Below, in pieces: positions 1-8,552 of a stretch of 64,000 nt of DNA. The DNA lies in the NCBI RefSeq assembly GCF_900155615.1, contig NZ_FUHT01000002.1, positions 186,001 to 250,000 on the forward strand, given 5' to 3'. The DNA comes from Massiliimalia massiliensis. GTDB lineage: Bacteria > Bacillota > Clostridia > Oscillospirales > Ruminococcaceae. The position numbers and the translations under genes are program-made. Under the pieces are notes generated by a model. It was given only the letters and a program-made list of their open reading frames with translations, made no database searches and was not told where the DNA came from. The number at the start of each line of letters is the position of its first letter. Within the stretch, counting starts at the first letter, position 1.

Positions 1-2170
1 GTCCAAATCCGGTATCTGTGGCGAACATAGGATCATCTACGCCAAACCAACTTACTAAATAGCCCTCTTCTTGTAATCCATAATATTTATAACCCCAATC
101 CTTTTCCGGTAAAGCAACCGTCTGGTTGCAGCCATACCAGTACAGCCGTGCCGCTTCAAACAATTCTTTATCTTTAGAGAGAATCGCAATTTCAGTAAGT
201 TCCGACGCACACATTAATTGGAACATGTGGACGTATCCCGCTCCGCAGGTATCACAGGCTCCAATCCCCAAGCTGCGGAATCCATATTTTTCCAAAGTAC
301 TGTCCTTCGGAAGAGGAATATCCCACAAACATACCCATGAAGCATAGAAGTGCGCTGCATCAACAGCACCGTCTAAAAAGACTTTTTCTTCTGTTGCTTT
401 GTAGAGGGACAGCATTCCCAGCATTGGATAAAGCATGCTCTCATTATCAATTAACTGGCCTTTACGATAGATGCTGTCATGAACTCCGCCATTGTATTTC
501 ACCCTATCAATCGGATGCGCTTTGACAAAATATCCGGCTTTTCTAGCACACTCCAAATATTTAATTTCTCCGGTATATTCATACATTTCTACTAATAAAG
601 GAATAGAAGTGGATGTAGAGGATTTCTTTTCATAGATTGTCCCACCAAACCAGATTTCCGGTTCAGTAATCGGTTTTCCGGAAATGTCATAAGCTCTGTA
701 CCAAGACCCATCCTCTTCCTGAGTCCGCAACAAAAATCCGCAGTAATTTGTCACTGCATTGATCCAGTTTTGATGATCATTTCCTCTTTCCAATTCATAT
801 CGATAAATTCTCAGAAGTGCTGTGGCGTCTTCATTCATACAGCGCAGGTACGAGCCTTTTATTTGAGTCAATCTATCGACCACTTCCTTTTTATTCGTGT
901 AAAGCGGTCCCATCAAACGTTCCAGGTCCTCACCACGGGCATATGCCAACGGGAGAAGAAGCCCTGTCCACCAGAAATTCATTTCTTTGGTGTCAGTATT
1001 GTAAAGATTGTAAAACATTCCGCTTTCCGGAATATGGATACTATTAGCAAAAAAGTCGGTAGTTCTTAGCGCGTGCTCTACATAAGTTGGGATATCGTGT
1101 TCATACCCATATCGAATGACATTATAGGCGTTTAAAATATTTTGACCTGTAAATCCATATTGTATGATGTTTTCAAGCTGTTCTCCTTTTTGAGGATGGC
1201 AGTTTAACACATATCCCGCTGGGAACCCTTTATCCTGTGGGAATTCCAGATAGTAACGATCCAATGCTTCCAAACGATACTCAACAATTCTATCGATGGG
1301 TTCGAGCAATTCTACCGGTGTTAAGGTATTTTCTTTGATTATGGTACGAACGCTTTCCCAGCAAGCCGTATTAAAGTTTTCCTGTTGCTCTGCACCGAAA
1401 AGATAAGAAACTTCAAGTTTTTCTCCAGAGACTGCCGGCCAAAATGCACCAAACGGCACACTCTTGGATACATACAAACCGATTGTACCCTCACCTTCAT
1501 AAAATGGATATGCTGCTCTCATATGTACACTGGAATAGCCTTTGCTCCAAACCCCCAAAGCACCAATATCAGTTTTCTGTAAAAATTTAGTTTGTCCTAC
1601 CTCCCGATTTGGAATGGAATCATACTGCGGCAATACCGCTCGTTCCATCCACAGAGAAACCTTTTGTTCCTCACTATATGCCATAAATTTCGGAAAATTG
1701 ATCCGATCCTCACGATACAAAAGATTGTCAGTCAGGAAATAATCCTCCAGCCCATCGTCATCTATATCATTTTTATCGAAAATAGCAGGCGGTGCAAAAT
1801 ATCTTAACTGCCTAAAAGTAGGCTGGTCCTGCGGCAGCAATGCTGCGGAGCACCATAGACGAACACCTTTTGTTTTTTCAGAACTTTCTACTTTCAATGT
1901 CCGGTCTAATCTGACTCTGCCTGTTTCTGTATGCGAATAGATATCTTCCAGGATAAATTTTCCGTCCTCTCGTCCAGATACTTCAGCAGTACAAATCATT
2001 TTATCCCCAACGGTTTCACATCTTGAATACCATGCAAGAATTTTCTCGGTATTATCGCTGACACCGTCCCAAAGTTCTAATTCCACAGGTGAGTCAATAG
2101 CAATCAGCGTTGTATCACCAGATCCAGAAATGAGAACCTTTTTATCCTGGCAAAATGCTTGTAATTTCAT
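1..2170 (-). CDS. Six-hairpin-glycosidase-like protein, paralog 1 (3' end beyond window)
   Basis: An uninterrupted minus-strand frame of about 723 codons runs off the left edge, so the C-terminus is missing. I chose the ATG at 2170 because an AGAGG ribosome site lies 7 nt upstream; the in-frame ATG at 2176 would be too close. The product is a clear paralog of the next gene upstream (shared blocks include AGYVLNCHPQ, YGFTGQN, SGxFYNLYN, FWWTGL, KGSYLRCMNE and EIWFG). The N-terminal ~300 residues look beta-rich. The rest has repeated helical pairs with Trp/Tyr/Gly motifs typical of (alpha/alpha)6 carbohydrate-active proteins. No signal peptide is visible, so it is probably cytosolic. Residues 130-141 form an EF-hand-like acidic loop. 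The exact reaction and substrate are unknown; a role in breakdown of an oligosaccharide or uronic-acid substrate is inference. Confidence 0.75.
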   Translation of the reverse strand, partial: MKLQAFCQDKKVLISGSGDTTLIAIDSPVELELWDGVSDNTEKILAWYSRCETVGDKMICTAEVSGREDGKFILEDIYSHTETGRVRLDRTLKVESSEKTKGVRLWCSAALLPQDQPTFRQLRYFAPPAIFDKNDIDDDGLEDYFLTDNLLYREDRINFPKFMAYSEEQKVSLWMERAVLPQYDSIPNREVGQTKFLQKTDIGALGVWSKGYSSVHMRAAYPFYEGEGTIGLYVSKSVPFGAFWPAVSGEKLEVSYLFGAEQQENFNTACWESVRTIIKENTLTPVELLEPIDRIVEYRLEALDRYYLEFPQDKGFPAGYVLNCHPQKGEQLENIIQYGFTGQNILNAYNVIRYGYEHDIPTYVEHALRTTDFFANSIHIPESGMFYNLYNTDTKEMNFWWTGLLLPLAYARGEDLERLMGPLYTNKKEVVDRLTQIKGSYLRCMNEDATALLRIYRYELERGNDHQNWINAVTNYCGFLLRTQEEDGSWYRAYDISGKPITEPEIWFGGTIYEKKSSTSTSIPLLVEMYEYTGEIKYLECARKAGYFVKAHPIDRVKYNGGVHDSIYRKGQLIDNESMLYPMLGMLSLYKATEEKVFLDGAVDAAHFYASWVCLWDIPLPKDSTLEKYGFRSLGIGACDTCGAGYVHMFQLMCASELTEIAILSKDKELFEAARLYWYGCNQTVALPEKDWGYKYYGLQEEGYLVSWFGVDDPMFATDTGFG

Positions 2171-2236
2171 TATCATACCTCTTTCCTACCAACCTATCGC
2201 TATATGAACAAGCAAGTTGGTATCTTTCCAAATTTT

Positions 2237-4570
2237 TTATTCTTTCGCTAAGGTCAAATCGTATTGTCTTTTTAATTCATCAAAATCGGCGGTTCCAAAT
2301 TGATCCAACATATTCCAGTAACTAATCAGAGCTACGGCACTAATCCAAGGATAACAGGTCTTATTCCCCTCTCCTTTCCAGCGATGACCAAATCCAGTAT
2401 TTTCAAATATAGGATCTTCAGCCATAAACCAGTTAATAAGATGTCCCTCTTCCTGTAAGCCGTAAGCACTATAGCCCCAGTCCTTACCGGGTACAGAAAC
2501 CGTCTGATTACAACCGTGCCAGGTGAGTTCTGCAATTTTAAACATATTTTCATCCCCGGTAGCAAAAGCAATTTCCACCATAGTAGCTACACCCCGATTT
2601 TCAAAGGAATGACAATAACCGGCACTTGGCACATCGCAGCTACCGATACCAGTTGTACGGAAACCATATTTTTGTAGAGTACTGCCGGTTGGCTGAGGAA
2701 TATCCCATAAATACATCCAAGAGGCAAACTGAACAGCTCCTCTGTGCGCATATCTCAGATAGTATTCGTTTTTAGTAATTTTATATAGCTCATTCATCGC
2801 AAGCATTGCGTACAAGGTGCTTTCATTATCAACCAAAACACCCTTTTCAAAAATGCTGTCGTGAATGCCTCCGCAGCAACGAACCTTTTCGATCGATACT
2901 TCCGCAACGTATTTCCCGGCTTTTTCCGCCGCTTCAAGATACTTGCTTTCATTAGTCTGTTTGTAAAGCTCAATCAGGAATGGAATTGAAGTTGAGGTAC
3001 AGCCTTTCTTTTCATAATAGGATTTTCCAAACCAGATTTCTGGTTCCACAATTGGAACGCCCGTCGTATCATAGGCACGGAACCAAGTGCCATCCTCTGC
3101 CTGAGTTTTCAGTAAAAAGTCACCATAGCGCACAGAGGTTTCAAGCCAATTTTGATGAATAGTTCCCAGTTTTTTCTCAAACTCATACGCACAAATCAAC
3201 CCGTATGCTTCTTCATTCATGCAGCGTAGGTACGAACCCTTTTTTTCTTTCAGAACTTTGAGAATGTCTTCAAAGTATCCATAAAGGGGGCCCATCAACT
3301 CTACCAGGCGATCGCCTTCTGCATAGGACAATGGCAAAATTAAACCAGTCCACCAAAAATCAAACTTTGCCTTTTCAAAGTTATAGAGGTTATAAAAAGT
3401 TCCGCTTTCCGGAATATGAATACGATCTGAAAAAAAGTCTAGGGTTTTAACGCCATGGTCTATTAACTTTTTCTCACCATCCCGATATCCCTGCCGCAGG
3501 CTACAGTAAGCACTAATCGTATTTTGCCCGGTAAAGCCATATTGAATAATATCGCATAATTGCTTTCCATCCTGGGGATGGCAGTTCAGGACATATCCTG
3601 CCGGTTCATTGGGGTCCTCTTCCTTGCTTTTTTCCATATAATATTCATCAACCACATATGTACGGTATTTTGCCAACATTTCCGCTGAAGCCGGTAACTC
3701 TACTCTAACAGGAGCCAATTCATTCATACGGCTTGTATACATTCTCCACATCGCATCAATAAAAGAAATCTCTTCAGTAACACGAAATTCATAGGACATT
3801 TGAAAAGTCTCGCCAGTTAGTGCAGGCCAATAAGCACCCCATGATTTCTTTTCCTTTGAACATAATGCCAAGGAAGCCTCGCCTTCAAAAAATGGGAATT
3901 TTGTCTGAAGCTCTAAACCATTTTTTCCATTCCATATCCCCATACTTCCTACATCCGTTTTTTGGAGAAAAAACGTTTCTTTATTTGGGCGGTTTGGATA
4001 TTCATCATTTTGGGGAACATCTGCTCTTACTAACGTAAAGGCAAGTCTACTTTCAGGATGATACGCCAAAAAAGCCAGTGTGTTCAAACGGTCATCACGA
4101 ATAATTCTATTCTGAACCAAGAAATAATCATCGACACCGTCTTCATCCAGATCGTTCTTGTCATAGATACACGGAGGAGCAAAATATTGCATATCTTCAA
4201 ATTTCGGATGGATATCAGGCAATATTTCGAAATTAATCCCTGATCTAATACCATAATCCTGGCTTCCGTGTTCAACGATAACTTTTCTTTCCAAACTCAT
4301 CGCATTATCTGATACCTGGTTCCAACAATCAGACACAACTATACTGATATCACACTTTTCATCATAAATACTTCCAGTGCATAAGTACATACTCCCGCTT
4401 TTTTCGACACTTTGATAGCAGCATTCCGCGGAACTAAGTCCTCTGTTTGGATGCCATAATTCTACTTTTATAGGACTCTTTGCTATGGCTACCATTTTAT
4501 CCATATTGTTTTGACAGTAGAAAACTTTCGCCTGTCCAGTATCAATTACAAATTGTAAATCTTTTTTCAA
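2237..4570 (-). CDS. Six-hairpin-glycosidase-like protein, paralog 2
   Basis: A 777-residue protein. I chose a TTG start at 4570 because a perfect AAAGGAGG site lies 7 nt upstream, whereas the upstream ATG at 4633 has none. It is a tandem paralog of the partial gene 66 bp downstream and is probably cotranscribed with it. No signal peptide is seen. The N-terminal part is beta-rich, with an acidic calcium-loop-like segment (DKNDLDEDGVDD, residues 137-148). The C-terminal ~450 residues carry helical-toroid motifs (GFTGQN, FWWTGLILPL, EDGTWFRAYD, TSTSIPFLIELY, GIHDSIF, YGLQEEGH). The family is not identified with certainty; alternatives are a glycoside hydrolase or an epimerase/lyase with a six-hairpin fold. 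Transcription is probably LacI-controlled, because an operator-like palindrome lies about 230 bp upstream of the start. Confidence 0.8.
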   Translation of the reverse strand: MKKDLQFVIDTGQAKVFYCQNNMDKMVAIAKSPIKVELWHPNRGLSSAECCYQSVEKSGSMYLCTGSIYDEKCDISIVVSDCWNQVSDNAMSLERKVIVEHGSQDYGIRSGINFEILPDIHPKFEDMQYFAPPCIYDKNDLDEDGVDDYFLVQNRIIRDDRLNTLAFLAYHPESRLAFTLVRADVPQNDEYPNRPNKETFFLQKTDVGSMGIWNGKNGLELQTKFPFFEGEASLALCSKEKKSWGAYWPALTGETFQMSYEFRVTEEISFIDAMWRMYTSRMNELAPVRVELPASAEMLAKYRTYVVDEYYMEKSKEEDPNEPAGYVLNCHPQDGKQLCDIIQYGFTGQNTISAYCSLRQGYRDGEKKLIDHGVKTLDFFSDRIHIPESGTFYNLYNFEKAKFDFWWTGLILPLSYAEGDRLVELMGPLYGYFEDILKVLKEKKGSYLRCMNEEAYGLICAYEFEKKLGTIHQNWLETSVRYGDFLLKTQAEDGTWFRAYDTTGVPIVEPEIWFGKSYYEKKGCTSTSIPFLIELYKQTNESKYLEAAEKAGKYVAEVSIEKVRCCGGIHDSIFEKGVLVDNESTLYAMLAMNELYKITKNEYYLRYAHRGAVQFASWMYLWDIPQPTGSTLQKYGFRTTGIGSCDVPSAGYCHSFENRGVATMVEIAFATGDENMFKIAELTWHGCNQTVSVPGKDWGYSAYGLQEEGHLINWFMAEDPIFENTGFGHRWKGEGNKTCYPWISAVALISYWNMLDQFGTADFDELKRQYDLTLAKE

Positions 4571-4797
4571 AAAAATTCCTCCTTTAAATAACTCTCCAGC
4601 AACGGAATAAACCATCCACTTTTGCCAAAGCACAGAATATATTCAGTTGTCTTTTGTTATCAACCAGCTAGCATGGTGAAAACAAAGGCAAGCAGGAATA
4701 CGTTGAAATCATTTGTTGGAAACTGAAAATCCAATGAGATATGTGTATTTATGCATAAAATTTTTGGTATAAAAAAAATTCTAATATGAAAATTTCA

Positions 4798-4809
4798 TTA
4801 ATCGATTAA
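4798..4809. promoter_or_regulatory. LacI-family operator upstream of the paralog operon
   Basis: TTAATCGATTAA is a perfect 12-bp palindrome with the central CG typical of LacI/GalR-family operators. It matches 11 of 12 bases of the site in front of the adjacent lacI-type gene (TTAAACGATTAA). No convincing -35/-10 pair could be placed next to it. Confidence 0.7.
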
Positions 4810-4892
4810 GCAATTAAAAAATAAATTGCCTCTATCGGCTATTTTCGTTGCTACTCACCTATAGAAGTTTTCTGCATTTTTAGCGAAAGATG

Positions 4893-4995
4893 AAGTACAC
4901 CTTTTCGTTCTAGACAAATCATGAAAAAAACGCCCTAAAATGGGTGTTTTTTTCTATCTTTTCCCACTTTTTCGCGAGAACGAAAAGGTGTGCTT
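4893..4995. repeat. Nested inverted repeat in the lacI-operon spacer
   Basis: Two 19-bp arms (4893-4911 and 4977-4995) are complementary at 18 of 19 positions and enclose a second, T-flanked hairpin. The AT-rich spacer between the repressor and the operon (4571-5008) otherwise contains only the operator. The repeat could be a MITE-like insertion or an elaborate terminator region. Confidence 0.65.
4924..4953. terminator. Bidirectional terminator downstream of the lacI-type gene
   Basis: AAAAAAACGCCC and GGGTGTTTTTTT pair around a 6-nt loop, giving a U-tract in either direction. It sits downstream of the repressor stop on the minus strand, separating it from the operon it probably controls. 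Confidence 0.75.
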
Positions 4996-5008
4996 AATTC
5001 TTATGTAA

Positions 5009-6055
5009 CTATGCAAAAGGATTAATTTTTAGAGAACTTCCATTAACAAATTGGCATTTTAAAAATTCTTGTTTATGCTCACAATTTTTGTTGTTTATTT
5101 CCGTAAGCAATTGCTTTGCCGCCTCGTACCCTATTTGTTCCAAAGGAAGACTTACTGTGGCAAGAGTTGGTGATAAAAAGCTTGCAAATTCAAAACCATT
5201 AAATCCCACTACTGAGATTTCATTAAGAATCCTTCTATCTGTATCCATGGATTCTTTAATCATGCCCCCTGCCATATGGTCATTCAAAGACAAAATAACT
5301 GTAGGCGGATCCTCTAGTGCAACAAGTTCCCTATAAAACTGTCTCCCAGCATTAAAGCTCCAGTCACCGTGTTTGATATACTCTCTTCTCAGCGGTATTC
5401 CCTCCGCCGCAAGTTTTTTTTGATATATATTAAATCTCATCTCCGCCGGACGACAAAGTTCATCTCCACCAGATACAAAAGCTATCTTTCTATGTTTTAA
5501 AGAAAATACTTTGTCTAAGATTTCTTCCATACTTGATTCATTATCATAACTAATCCAAGATCTCCCATCCACTTCACTAAAACAGTACGCGTAAACAAGA
5601 GGAACATTTAAAGGTTTGACCAAGTTTCCCACGTCACGATCCTGCCATCCAATATAGATAATTCCGTCTACTCTTGCTTCCATCAAAATGTCTATTGCAT
5701 CATTAATTTCTTTTTTGTGTTGCAACACATTTCCAGTATGTTCACCAGCCTTCTGAGTAAGAGACAAATTATTTAAAATCATATGAATATCTATCTGTTC
5801 TAGATAACTATTAATTCCTGCAATAATACCCGGAGTTTGAAAATGAGTAATATCCTCTGCCAATACTCCAATCGTTTTCGAACGCTTTTCACGTAAACTT
5901 CTAGCAATTTTATTAGGTACATATCCATTTTCTTCAATGATTTTCAAAACTCTGGCTCGCACTTCTTCGCTGACACAACCAGACTTATTATTAATTACAT
6001 AAGATACTGTAGCAGTAGAAACACCAGCAAGCTTGGAAATTTCATTTATTGTCAA
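5009..6055 (-). CDS. LacI/GalR-family transcriptional repressor
   Basis: A 348-residue regulator of normal family length. The N-terminal helix-turn-helix (ISKLAGVSTATVSYVINN, about residues 5-22) and hinge (NKIARSLREKRSKTIGVL) are canonical. A periplasmic-binding-protein-like sugar-sensing domain follows and dimerises in this family. Translation probably begins at the TTG at 6055, because AAAGGTGG lies 7 nt upstream. A TTAAACGATTAA site in its own promoter region and a near-identical perfect site ahead of the divergent-family enzyme operon downstream argue for autoregulation and for control of the two paralogous proteins. The inducer is not predictable from sequence; a mono- or oligosaccharide is likely by family. 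Confidence 0.93.
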   Translation of the reverse strand: MTINEISKLAGVSTATVSYVINNKSGCVSEEVRARVLKIIEENGYVPNKIARSLREKRSKTIGVLAEDITHFQTPGIIAGINSYLEQIDIHMILNNLSLTQKAGEHTGNVLQHKKEINDAIDILMEARVDGIIYIGWQDRDVGNLVKPLNVPLVYAYCFSEVDGRSWISYDNESSMEEILDKVFSLKHRKIAFVSGGDELCRPAEMRFNIYQKKLAAEGIPLRREYIKHGDWSFNAGRQFYRELVALEDPPTVILSLNDHMAGGMIKESMDTDRRILNEISVVGFNGFEFASFLSPTLATVSLPLEQIGYEAAKQLLTEINNKNCEHKQEFLKCQFVNGSSLKINPFA

Positions 6056-6083
6056 AGCTTCGCCACCTTTATATACGTTTAAA

Positions 6084-6095
6084 TTAAACGATTAA
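6084..6095. promoter_or_regulatory. Probable autoregulatory LacI-type operator
   Basis: TTAAACGATTAA differs by one base from the perfect palindrome upstream of the downstream operon. It lies just after the predicted transcription start of the repressor gene, a position suited to autorepression. Confidence 0.65.
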
Positions 6096-6111
6096 GTTCT
6101 TGTTAGTTTAT

Positions 6112-6140
6112 ATATTATCACATGACAACTTATATGTCAA
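6112..6140 (-). promoter_or_regulatory. Sigma-A promoter of the lacI-type gene
   Basis: TTGACA (-35, 6135-6140), a 17-nt spacer and TAATAT (-10, 6112-6117) on the minus strand. The operator lies about 10-20 nt downstream of the expected start. Confidence 0.75.
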
Positions 6141-6261
6141 TACATAATTTTGTAAATTTCTTACATAATATTTAACGTCAACTCCTTTTGATATAATGAA
6201 AAAGCGGTCTGCCAACTCGGGTCTTTGACACTTGTTTCGTACATAGATTTCCAAAAATCCT

Positions 6262-6608
6262 TTAACTAGTGATTTCATCAAGATATTGCTGAAGATCTGG
6301 TGGAAGTGCAAAACTTACATTGTCCAAAAATTCAATGACAGTTCCAAACGCCTCTTGTTGTTCATCACTAATAACAGGCTCATTGAGATACTGGGCAAAA
6401 TGCAGACTGATATATTTACCATAGTAGCCCGGAAAGACATTTAACATTCTTTGCAAAATCGTCTGACTTTTTTCAAGGACTTCAAGTTGAGCGTTTATAT
6501 ATTCCCAATCTTGTTTCTCTGCAAGCTGTTGAACTAATGCTTGCTTTGTTTCTTCCGCTTCGATTTCAATTCTTTTTCTTTCGGAAACTGATGCTGTATC
6601 ATAAAAGT
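6262..6608 (-). pseudogene. C-terminal fragment, probably of a MerR-family regulator
   Basis: A minus-strand frame is open from the IS3 end at about 6608 to a TAG at 6262, with no start codon or ribosome site of its own. It encodes about 110 residues: a charged coiled-coil segment, then a segment containing FPGYYGKYISLHFAQYLNEP, which resembles the C-terminal effector part of clostridial MerR-type regulators (recognition from memory, not from a search). The N-terminal helix-turn-helix is missing because the frame stops being gene-like exactly where the IS3 end begins. I infer a gene cut by the IS insertion, with the 5' part lost or moved elsewhere. Confidence 0.6.
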
Positions 6609-6673
6609 TGACACCCTATTCTCAAGGATTTTGATATAATCAATATCAATACGAGAATAGGAGAAAACAACGT

Positions 6674-7015
6674 ATGGCACAGAATCAAAGATCTTATGAC
6701 AATGAATTTAAAGCACAGGCTGTAAAACTTGCTCAGGAAATAGGCGGGCATAAGGCAGCGAAAGAATTAGGAGTTCCTGATGGAACTATTTATTGCTGGA
6801 TTAAAGCATTCAAAGAAGGTCGCCTCAGCGCAAATGAAGCTGGCCATTCACCTAAGACAGCATTATCCCTTAACGATGAGCTTATTGAACTCAGAAAACG
6901 TGTTAAGGAGCAGGATAAGGAAATTCGCCGTTTAAAAGAAGAAAACGAATTTCTTGAAGAAGCCAGTGCTTTTTTCGCAGCCAGCCGTCGGAAGTCAGCA
7001 AGAAACAGAGACTAA
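6674..7015 (+). CDS. IS3-family transposase OrfA
   Basis: 113 residues. The N-terminal helix-turn-helix (YDNEFKAQAVKLAQEIGGHKA onward, with GVPDGTIYCWIKAFKEG) is the DNA-binding part of IS3/IS911-type OrfA. The C-terminal leucine-zipper helix (IELRKRVKEQDKEIRRLKEE) mediates oligomerisation and is followed by the usual FLEEASAFFAASR segment. The frame is complete and ends in a TAATG overlap with the orfB remnant, the place where programmed frameshifting normally makes the OrfAB fusion. Without orfB it cannot transpose by itself. Confidence 0.92.
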   Translation: MAQNQRSYDNEFKAQAVKLAQEIGGHKAAKELGVPDGTIYCWIKAFKEGRLSANEAGHSPKTALSLNDELIELRKRVKEQDKEIRRLKEENEFLEEASAFFAASRRKSARNRD

Positions 7016-7062
7016 TGTTTATTGCAATCAAAACGGATGACGGCAGGATTAAGGGCAATTTC
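7015..7062 (+). pseudogene. IS3-family OrfB, N-terminal remnant
   Basis: The ATG overlapping the orfA stop opens a frame of about 16 codons (MFIAIKTDDGRIKGN), resembling the start of OrfB in clostridial IS3 elements. It then runs into the IS256-family end. The entire DDE catalytic domain is missing. Confidence 0.6.
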
Positions 7063-8552
7063 TGGGTGTGTCCCCAATTTTGTGTAAACTCCAAAACACG
7101 ATGTAAAACAGAATAAAATATATGATGGCGGCAGCGGAGTATTCCGATGCTGCCATATTTGCAATATAGCACTGGCAGAACCAGAAGTCAAGGGCGACTT
7201 GCCGTTCATTTTACCCTTTACTTTCGGTTCGGACTGTGCTAATCCGGCATACGGTCGGCGTAATAAATCGCCAGCTGAGCGTGAATAATACTCCAATCCT
7301 GCCGTCTGCCAGTCCACTTTTTCGTGATGTCAATCATAGCCAAATAAAGCATTTTGAACAAGCTGTCATCGGTCGGAAAGACCGATTTGGACTTAGTGAC
7401 CTTCCGGAGCTGACGGTTGAAACCCTCGATTGCATTGGTGGTATAAATAAGGCGGCGCACCTCTGCGGGAAACTTAAAATATGTGCTTCAGTTGGGCCAG
7501 TTTGCCTGCCAGGACAGCGAAATTTTTGGATATTTGCTGTCCCACTTTTCTGCAAACAAGTTCAATGCCTGTAATGCAGCTTCTTCATCCACAGCAGCAT
7601 AAACCGCCTTTAAATCAGCCATAAGCGCCTTGATATCCTTGTACGAGACATATTTGCTGGAATTACGCAGCTGATGAATAATACAGTTCTGTATATCTGT
7701 TTTCGGATAAACAGCCGCGATAGCGTCTGCAAAGCCGGTCAGGTTGTCGGTACAGGCAATGAAGATGTCTTCCACGCCCCTGTTGCGAAGACTGTTCAGC
7801 ACGGTTGCCCAATATTTCGCACTTTCATTCTCGCCGACCCACATACCGAGTACATCCTTTCTGCCGTCAAGATTGATTCCGATAACGATATACACCGCTT
7901 TCTTTACAATCTGACCTTCGCTGCGAACATGGTAATGAATCGCGTCCATAAATACAACCGCATAAATACTTTCAAGCGGCCGCTGCTGCCATTCCTTTGC
8001 GACAGGCAGAATTTTATCCGTAATACGGCTTACCGTAGTATCCGACACTTCAAGACCGTATATATCCCGTATATGTCCTTCTATGTCACTTGTGGTCATT
8101 CCTTTGGCATACATTGATAATATCTTTTCTTCAACATCCTGCGCAATACCGGTTTGGTTTTTCTTGAGTAACTGCGGCTCAAATTCGCCTTTTCGGTCGC
8201 GCGGAGTTTCAACTTCTATATCTCCAAAGCTGGTTTTTAAAGTCTTTTTGCTGTGTCCGTTCCGGCTGTTTTCGGTATCCTTGTTTTTGTAATCGTACTT
8301 GCTGTAACCGAGCTCGTCATCCAGCTCCGCGTCCAGCCCGTTTTCCATAAACTCGGCTATGGTTTCCTTGAACAAATCCTGTATGTCCGACATACTGCTG
8401 ATCTTTGCCACTTTCAGCAATTCGCTGATTTTGGCTCTGCGCTCATTTTCTTCCGGGGTTCTGTTTCTTCTTGACATAAAAATTCCTCCAATGTGTTGTC
8501 TCTATTTTACACCACATCGGAGGTTTACACAATATTGGGGATGGTCTCCCGT
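7063..8552 (-). mobile_element. IS256-family insertion sequence
   Basis: Terminal inverted repeats are visible: TCCCCAATTTTGTGTAAAC near 7071 and its near-perfect complement (TCCCCAATATTGTGTAAACC read from the minus strand) near 8541. They bracket a single transposase gene. The outermost few bases of the two ends do not match well and no clear 8-9 bp target duplication is seen, so the limits are approximate. The two flanks belong to different sequences (an IS3 remnant and an unrelated gene fragment), so a deletion or recombination followed or accompanied insertion. Confidence 0.85.
7239..8477 (-). pseudogene. IS256-family transposase with a single in-frame stop
   Basis: The frame encodes a full-length Mutator/IS256-type DDE transposase of about 412 codons. 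The N-terminus carries DELGYSKYDYKNKDTENSRNG; the catalytic core includes VVFMDAIHYHVR, GMWVGENESAKYW and ACTDNLTGF; the C-terminus carries RRLIYTTNAIEGFNRQLRK and KKWTGRRQDW. Codon 330 is TGA (7488-7490), between SWQANWPN and STYFKFPAEV, where the family usually has a leucine. Reading continues in the same frame on both sides, so this is a point nonsense mutation rather than a frameshift. The truncated product lacks the C-terminal part that normally includes the last catalytic acidic residue, so the element is probably immobile unless complemented or read through. Confidence 0.9.

Larger units (their letters stand above)
6609..7062 (+). mobile_element. IS3-family element, left part only
   Basis: The left end begins near TGACACCCTATTCTC and is followed by a TATAAT-containing promoter, orfA and the first codons of orfB. 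The remainder of orfB and the right end are absent; IS256-family DNA begins directly after. The boundaries are approximate to a few bases because no intact partner end is available. Confidence 0.75.

Noticed and set aside
8443-8550. Extension of the unidentified gene fragment into the IS256 element
   Set aside because: The sequence past 8550 is IS terminal DNA read through by chance, so the codons there are not part of the original gene.
7063-8552. Target-site duplication flanking the IS256 element (CAATTT occurs near both ends)
   Set aside because: Only six bases match, their distance from the ends differs, and the two flanks belong to different elements.
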